Shown here: positions 8,051-11,956 of the stretch, piece after piece
Layout: every line of letters starts with the position of its first letter
Numbering within the stretch: position 1 is the first letter of the stretch
NCBI GenBank assembly: GCA_945868555.1
Contig: CAMBMC010000046.1
Coordinates: 1-11,956, forward strand
Length of the DNA: 11,956 nucleotides
DNA from: Chitinophaga pinensis
GTDB taxonomy: Bacteria; Bacteroidota; Bacteroidia; Flavobacteriales_D; Crocinitomicaceae
Direction: 5' to 3'
Translations under genes and position numbers: made by a program
The notes under the pieces: generated by a model
The model's database searches: none
Seen by the model: only the letters and a program-made list of their open reading frames with translations
What the model was told of the DNA's origin: nothing

Positions 8051-8455
8051 TCAATTTACTTTCATCCCACTCGGCTGACAACACTTCGGCAACTTTTTCT
8101 GCGCTTCAGTGACAGCTTTCACCTCATCCGCATCATAACCAATGGCTGAAATGGCCTCTTTTACTTGCTGGAAGGTAATTTTCTTGGTGGCAAACTTCAC
8201 AGTAACCTGCTTGGTCAATACATCCAATTCAGCAAAAACAACCCCCTTCGTGTAATTGAGTGCCCCCTCAATGCGCTCCTTGCAATCTCCACATTCCGAC
8301 GAAGTCATGATGACCACCGTTTGGAATTTTTGCTGCTTTTCTTGAGCCTGTGCCCCATTGAACATCATCAACATTAAGATGAGGATAGAGAGGGATTTGA
8401 TGCCTGCGGCAATTTTTAAATTTGATGCCTTGCGGTAATTTTCAATTCGTATCAT
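8051..8455 (-). CDS. Exported heavy-metal-associated (HMA) domain protein
   Basis: A 134-residue protein with a long charged N-region, a hydrophobic stretch (SLSILILMLMM, 21-31) and a signal-peptidase-like site at AQAQ (35-38), so it is probably periplasmic. The mature domain has the ferredoxin-like HMA pattern: strand FQTVVIMTSSECGDC with metal ligands C55 and C58 in place of the classical MxCxxC, then a helix KERIEGALN, strand GVVFAELDVLTKQVTVKF, helix TFQQVKEAISAIGYDADEV. A tail with a second cysteine pair (C125, C126; KLPKCCQP) follows. Such domains bind Cu(I) or related soft metals. It lies 117 bp downstream of the TonB-dependent receptor on the same strand and likely works as periplasmic acceptor or chaperone for the imported metal. 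Its first approximately 20 codons coincide with two tandem copies of an intergenic repeat. No other start codon would keep a full signal peptide. Confidence 0.87.
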   Translation of the reverse strand: MIRIENYRKASNLKIAAGIKSLSILILMLMMFNGAQAQEKQQKFQTVVIMTSSECGDCKERIEGALNYTKGVVFAELDVLTKQVTVKFATKKITFQQVKEAISAIGYDADEVKAVTEAQKKLPKCCQPSGMKVN

Positions 8456-8512
8456 TGCTTATATTTTTTAATTTGATGCTTCGCAATTTGATCCTAACGG
8501 AATTGTAATTCG
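8395..8512. repeat. Four degenerate copies of an approximately 25-bp direct repeat
   Basis: Plus-strand copies begin with ATTTGAT at 8395, 8420, 8471 and 8486. The first two read ATTTGATGCCTGCGGCAATT and ATTTGATGCCTTGCGGTAAT and are tandem at a 25-bp period. The third is shortened (ATTTGATGCTTCGCAATT) and the fourth diverged (ATTTGATCCTAACGGAATTG). The first two lie inside the 5' coding end of the HMA gene, the others in the spacer upstream of it. Spacing is irregular and the copies are too close for CRISPR spacers. This looks like an interspersed intergenic repeat of the host genome. Confidence 0.7.
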
Positions 8513-8565
8513 TAATTCGTGGCTTCGAGACTGCTAGCGCACCTCAGCCACCAAATTCGTAATTC
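8507..8565. repeat. Hairpin flanked by AATTCGTAATTC direct repeats
   Basis: Identical 12-mers AATTCGTAATTC lie at 8507-8518 and 8554-8565. Between them GTGGCT (8519-8524) and AGCCAC (8546-8551) form a 6-bp stem, extended by GAG/CTC (8527-8529 with 8543-8545) across a 2-nt bulge, with a loop containing GCTAGC. There is no T-run on either strand, so it is not a normal terminator. It sits in the spacer between the receptor and HMA genes and resembles a small palindromic repeat unit. Confidence 0.6.
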
Positions 8566-8589
8566 TTCACTTTTACTTCTTCACTTTTA
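8563..8589. repeat. 14-bp tandem duplication at the 3' end of the receptor gene
   Basis: TTCTTCACTTTTA occurs at 8563-8575 and again at 8577-8589, a 14-bp period. The second copy encodes the last residues (LKVKK) and the first contains the stop codon (TAA, 8575-8573). The duplication may have altered the C-terminus, which ends in lysines instead of the aromatic residue usual for outer-membrane barrels. Confidence 0.6.
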
Positions 8590-10783
8590 ATTTCAATTCA
8601 TAACGTACCCCAAGATACACATTTATTCCCATAACTGGACCCCAAATGCGTGTGGCATCGAAATCAGGACCAAAAGGATTTGCAGCTTCAACAATAGGAT
8701 TCATTTGACGGTAATTGGTCAAATTTTCTCCTCCGACATAGAAATTCCATTTTTTGTAAATGTGGGTGATTTGTGCATTCAACATGGTATAAACCGGACT
8801 CTGAAGATCTTGGTCAGCGATGGGTATTCCAGGCAAGGCTGTCAAACGTGAGGTGCCGTACACAGATGCTGTAAAGTCTAATTCCCAACGTTTGTCACGG
8901 CTAAAGTAGGCCGCATTGAAAAATCCGCGGTGACGAGGAATCATGACTTGCTGTTGCACTGAACCACCAAATTCGGACTTGACATCAAGGAACTTGTAGG
9001 CAAACCGAAGTTCAAGATTTTTCATCGGTGAAAATGAAAGTTCTGCTTGAAAACTATTGGAGAACGATTTTCCATTCAGATTGAAAAAATAAATCTGTGT
9101 GCTGGATAAATCGCGGTCAACAACGAGTTGATTCTCGAAAAAGGTATGGTAAAAATCCAAGGTCAGATTTGCTTTGCGCTTGAACACTTTAAATTCTTGC
9201 ACCAAAGATCCCCCAAAGTTCCATGATACCTCTGGCAATAGCCCGGAAGGTGCCACCCATGTGCGTGAAGATGCCAAGAGTGAAAGGTTGTCAATCATGT
9301 AATTTGGAACACGCCAGCCCTTTCCTGCAGTAAAGCGCACATCGAGTTTTTCAGTGAGAGTGTACTTGGCATGCAAGCGCGGTGAAAACTGAAAACCATA
9401 CAAATTGTGGTAATCACCTCTCGCTCCGATTACTGTAGAAAGGCGCATTCCGGTGTAGGTATACTCTGCAAAGGCACCAGGAACAATCTCAACACGGTCC
9501 GATTGTAAAGCGCCAAGATGTTGCACCATATCCACATACACTACACTTGACCCCATTTTAATTTTATGATCGGTCGTGCCAATTATGCCATCGTAGATTG
9601 CATTGATATACCCCCTTCGTTCCTCCCCATAAAACGTTCGAAGACCAAAGGAAGCATCAACCGTTTGGTATTTCAAATTGTAAACGACACCTATGGAATT
9701 CGTTATTTTTTTCAAGAAGAACCCTGTTTTGGCAAATACATCGATGTGTTTGGTGCCGATAGAGACACCGTACTTCAAGGGCAACTCGTCTTCTCCCTTA
9801 AAACCTACTTGTCCACCTTGTTTTTGATCGTAATAGGCATTGAATCCAAACTGTGCCTCCATCTTTTTTCCGCGGGAGTCCCAGCGGTTGAGAAAAGAAG
9901 CAGCATTGCCCATTGGCAAGTCACGAAAGCCATCGCGGTTGTTGTCCATTTCTGCAAAAACGCCCGATGCATGGGCCATCCAACCTGTGCTCCATTTTTC
10001 ATTGATGACGTGTCCCGCATTGAGGTTCACTTCCGCCCGACCGAAGATGTTTCCATACGCATTGACATAAAAGCGCTCCATTTCCCGAGGTTTTTTCAGC
10101 TCGAGGTTGATTAATCCAGCCATGGATTCGTAGCCATTGGCCACATTGCCTGTGCCTTTTGTAATTTGAATGGATTCAATCCACGTGCCTGGAATGGAAT
10201 TCAAACCGAATGCACTTTCCAAGCCGCGTAGGTAAGGAATATTCTCCATTTGCAGCTGCGTATAGACTCCATCAATTCCCATCATCCGGATTTTCCGTGC
10301 TCCAGAAACGGCATCTGCAATACTGACATCCACAGATGCATTTGTTTCGAACGACTCCGAAAGGTTACAACAGGCTGCTTTTCTCAATTCCGAGGAGGTC
10401 AATTCCTCCACATGCAATGTTTTTAAGCGCGAAATCGAATGCGAATCTTTGCGCAACTCCACCAACATTTCAGGAAGCAACTGATCCGAGTAGAGCACAA
10501 TCTCCAAAGAAATGAATCGATCTGCTTTGTCCACAACCAGGGTATCAGACGCATAACCAATGGCTGAAATGACCAAGGTGTCGGGCAAATCCTTGGGAAG
10601 AGTAATTTCGAAGGTTCCTTCTTCTGAAGTTATCGTCCCAATGCCGGCCTTTAACAGCCTTAATTTTGCTCCGTAGAGCGGTGTTTTTTGTGTGTTATTT
10701 GATCCTTGAACCAGCCCTTTCAATTGCGCGAAAGCGGATGTACACAGCAGCGTTAGGACCAAACTGCTTATAATTTTTCTCAT
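8573..10783 (-). CDS. TonB-dependent outer-membrane receptor, probably metal uptake
   Basis: Imports a substrate across the outer membrane using TonB energy. The 736-residue product has a signal peptide (1-19, cleavage near AFA|Q), a carboxypeptidase-regulatory-like domain (about 21-100: LKGLVQGSNN, SEEGTFEITLP, ISAIGYASDTL) and a region around 100-112 that may hold the TonB box. The plug (about 125-230) has RKAACCNLSESF, VDVSIADAVSGARKIRMMG and GYESMAGLINLELKKP, and the rest forms the barrel with repeated amphipathic strands. The paired cysteines C138-C139 in the plug, with the neighbouring cysteine-rich small protein and HMA protein, point to a metal or metal complex, most likely copper; the substrate is inference. 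The last residues are KVKK, not the common terminal aromatic. It starts 44 bp after the HYC_CC_PP-like gene, so the two should be co-transcribed; a weak leader without clear Shine-Dalgarno sequence precedes the ATG. Confidence 0.95.
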   Translation of the reverse strand: MRKIISSLVLTLLCTSAFAQLKGLVQGSNNTQKTPLYGAKLRLLKAGIGTITSEEGTFEITLPKDLPDTLVISAIGYASDTLVVDKADRFISLEIVLYSDQLLPEMLVELRKDSHSISRLKTLHVEELTSSELRKAACCNLSESFETNASVDVSIADAVSGARKIRMMGIDGVYTQLQMENIPYLRGLESAFGLNSIPGTWIESIQITKGTGNVANGYESMAGLINLELKKPREMERFYVNAYGNIFGRAEVNLNAGHVINEKWSTGWMAHASGVFAEMDNNRDGFRDLPMGNAASFLNRWDSRGKKMEAQFGFNAYYDQKQGGQVGFKGEDELPLKYGVSIGTKHIDVFAKTGFFLKKITNSIGVVYNLKYQTVDASFGLRTFYGEERRGYINAIYDGIIGTTDHKIKMGSSVVYVDMVQHLGALQSDRVEIVPGAFAEYTYTGMRLSTVIGARGDYHNLYGFQFSPRLHAKYTLTEKLDVRFTAGKGWRVPNYMIDNLSLLASSRTWVAPSGLLPEVSWNFGGSLVQEFKVFKRKANLTLDFYHTFFENQLVVDRDLSSTQIYFFNLNGKSFSNSFQAELSFSPMKNLELRFAYKFLDVKSEFGGSVQQQVMIPRHRGFFNAAYFSRDKRWELDFTASVYGTSRLTALPGIPIADQDLQSPVYTMLNAQITHIYKKWNFYVGGENLTNYRQMNPIVEAANPFGPDFDATRIWGPVMGINVYLGVRYELKLKVKK

Positions 10784-10827
10784 AAAAATACCTAATAATG
10801 AATGACTTAACTCAATTCATTTCGGCA

Positions 10828-11271
10828 TTAAATGCGGTAGGTACAGATGTAATGTAATAATTGTGTCCCAGCAGGTTTGGGTGGGGGATCGTAGAAAATC
10901 GTTTGCGCATCGAGCGTCGGAATAAATTCATTTTTAGCCGTAAAGAAAAAATGATCATACTGCAATTCAGCAATCTGAGGAGAAATTTTTTCCCATGAAA
11001 AATAGTCCAAAGCGATTTTGAACACATCTACCTCATCCGAGCAACAATCCTCTTTTAAAACTTCTGCACAATCCGTTTTAAGAGCTTTTTGGCAACAAGT
11101 AGGGAGTGTTTTTTCTAGCTTATCATCACTACAATGCGATTGATTTTCAATAAAGTAAGAACGAAAATTTCCGTCTTCGGAACACGAATGTGTGAACACG
11201 CGAATACCAATGTTGCCCACAAAGGCAAACAATACAAAGGCAATAATGGATATGCGTGTTATCGGATTCAC
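10828..11271 (-). CDS. HYC_CC_PP-family-like cysteine-rich exported protein
   Basis: A small protein of 147 residues if started at the GTG at 11271-11269. A hydrophobic segment (ISIIAFVLFAFVGNIGI, 7-23) acts as signal peptide or anchor. The mature part holds eight cysteines: HSC (28-30, in the position of the HYC motif), C47, CC at 59-60, C68, CC at 76-77 and C143, followed by a DPPPKPAG motif at 128-135. This order (H-x-C, CC, PP) is that of the HYC_CC_PP family, Bacteroidota proteins often encoded beside TonB-dependent receptors and HMA proteins, as here. The family has no proven biochemical role that I know of; metal binding in the periplasm is inferred. The start is uncertain: there is no ATG near the signal peptide, and a TTG at 11289 would add six residues. 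It is the first gene of the uptake cassette. Confidence 0.8.
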   Translation of the reverse strand: MNPITRISIIAFVLFAFVGNIGIRVFTHSCSEDGNFRSYFIENQSHCSDDKLEKTLPTCCQKALKTDCAEVLKEDCCSDEVDVFKIALDYFSWEKISPQIAELQYDHFFFTAKNEFIPTLDAQTIFYDPPPKPAGTQLLHYICTYRI

Positions 11272-11275
11272 AACG

Positions 11276-11306
11276 CAAATGTACGTCAATAAAATCTGAA
11301 TTTCAA
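11276..11306 (-). promoter_or_regulatory. Promoter of the metal-uptake cassette
   Basis: On the minus strand TTG (11306-11304) and TACATTTG (11283-11276) are separated by 20 nt, a full match to the Bacteroidota TTG-N17-23-TAnnTTTG consensus. The -7 element ends only 5 nt before the proposed GTG start at 11271, so the message would be leaderless or nearly so, or the start codon call is wrong. Confidence 0.55.
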
Positions 11307-11341
11307 AAATCAAGAGATTAGGCACTGTCCGATTATTGCCG

Positions 11342-11349
11342 TAATTTTG
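11342..11349 (+). promoter_or_regulatory. Candidate -7 element of nfu promoter
   Basis: TAATTTTG matches TAnnTTTG and lies 17 nt upstream of the nfu ATG. The expected -33 TTG is absent (only TTAGG about 21 nt upstream), so the promoter is half supported. It faces away from the promoter of the uptake cassette within a 95-bp divergent region. Confidence 0.4.
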
Positions 11350-11366
11350 CGCCAAAGAAAAACGCC

Positions 11367-11956
11367 ATGAATGTTCCTGTAACTGTATATGCTGAAATGA
11401 CTCCAAATCCGTCCACGATGAAATTTGTGGCGAACAAATATTTGCTGATTACGGGAGATTCTGTCGAATTTTCTTCAAAGGCAGATGCGAAAGGATATTC
11501 TCCATTGGCAGAGGAGTTATTGAGTTTTCCTTTTGTAAAAAATGTATTTATCGCAGCGAACTTTGTCACCATCACAAAAACGGACAATGTTCCTTGGGAC
11601 TTCATCAATATGGAAATCCGTGAATTCATCAAAGGATTTATCGCAGAAGGAAAAGATGTATTGATTCAGATGCCTGCTCCTAAAGCGGTTGAGTCAAGCG
11701 ATCATAACTCACCGATGAAAGAATATGCTGTATCTGAATACGACGATGCCATTCGCAGTTTATTGGATGAATATGTTCGTCCAGCGGTTGAAAACGACGG
11801 GGGTGCCATTGACTTTCGCGGCTTTGAAGATGGAACGGTAACGGTGGTCCTAAGGGGTTCATGTGCGGGATGTCCTTCCTCGACAGCGACATTGAAAGGC
11901 GGGATTGAAAACTTGTTGAAGTCGCACCTTCCGGAAGTGAAGGAAGTGGTGGCGGA
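11367..11956 (+). CDS. nfu: NifU-like iron-sulfur cluster carrier (Nfu), 3' end cut by window edge
   Basis: The frame is open from an ATG at 11367-11369 to the right edge; 196 residues are visible. Residues 5-95 match an Nfu N-terminal domain (VYAEMTPNPSTMKFVANKYL; PLAEELLSFPFVKNVFIAANFVTITK; WDFINMEIREFI). After a linker, residues 125-196 are the NifU C-terminal domain, with RPAVENDGGAIDF and the cluster-binding GSCAGCPSS, where C166 and C169 form the CxxC that holds a 4Fe-4S cluster between two subunits. Its role is to receive a cluster from the assembly scaffold and deliver it to apo-proteins in the cytosol. Nearly the whole protein is present; only a few residues should be missing. It is the only plus-strand gene and diverges from the metal-uptake cassette. 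Confidence 0.95.
   Translation, partial: MNVPVTVYAEMTPNPSTMKFVANKYLLITGDSVEFSSKADAKGYSPLAEELLSFPFVKNVFIAANFVTITKTDNVPWDFINMEIREFIKGFIAEGKDVLIQMPAPKAVESSDHNSPMKEYAVSEYDDAIRSLLDEYVRPAVENDGGAIDFRGFEDGTVTVVLRGSCAGCPSSTATLKGGIENLLKSHLPEVKEVVA

Noticed and set aside
8395..8512. Possible CRISPR array from repeated ATTTGAT units
   Set aside because: Copies are degenerate, unequally spaced, partly tandem without spacers, and no cas genes are near.
8519..8551. Intrinsic terminator after the receptor gene
   Set aside because: The stem is short with a bulge and no T-run follows on either strand.
9566..10114. 182-residue open frame on the plus strand
   Set aside because: It lies wholly inside the TonB-dependent receptor gene in the opposite strand, shows no domain pattern, and the receptor reading is strongly supported.
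11272..11406. Longer N-terminus for the cysteine-rich protein, starting at the TTG at 11406
   Set aside because: It would overlap the nfu start region and put an unrelated 45-residue stretch before the signal-like segment; the GTG at 11271 places the hydrophobic segment at the N-terminus.

Overview
The window looks like chromosomal DNA of a Bacteroidota bacterium, probably of the Flavobacteriales. The grounds are TonB-dependent receptor architecture with an N-terminal carboxypeptidase-regulatory-like domain, a HYC_CC_PP-type small protein, several TAnnTTTG-type -7 promoter elements, AT-rich intergenic DNA with AATTCGTAATTC-type repeats, and few strong Shine-Dalgarno sequences. No phage, transposase, CRISPR, rRNA or tRNA was seen. 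Eight genes lie on the minus strand and one, cut by the right edge, on the plus strand.

Reading the minus strand from right to left, a divergent promoter region (about 11272-11366) separates nfu (plus) from a metal-type uptake cassette: a secreted cysteine-rich HYC_CC_PP-like protein, a TonB-dependent receptor, and a secreted heavy-metal-associated (HMA) domain protein. All three carry paired cysteines, which suggests handling of a thiophilic metal such as copper. A block of degenerate repeats and a small hairpin lies between the receptor and HMA genes and runs into the coding start of the HMA gene. Next is a large protein with an N-terminal DUF1566 domain, coiled coils and TPR repeats and no signal peptide, followed by metK (S-adenosylmethionine synthetase), which ends at a clear intrinsic terminator.

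Below the terminator is the most unusual part, a tight three-gene operon (4603 to 711). Its first gene encodes a fusion of a DsbA-fold SpxH/YjbH-like domain, a winged-helix-like segment and a TetX-type FAD-dependent monooxygenase. One base later comes a class I/II PLP aminotransferase, then a metallo-beta-lactamase-fold protein with an incomplete metal motif. The set resembles a small-molecule modification or detoxification pathway; its substrate cannot be read from the sequence. The left edge holds most of a secreted LolA-like protein.

The longest gene-free stretches are under 125 bp, so there is no large unexplained intergenic region.
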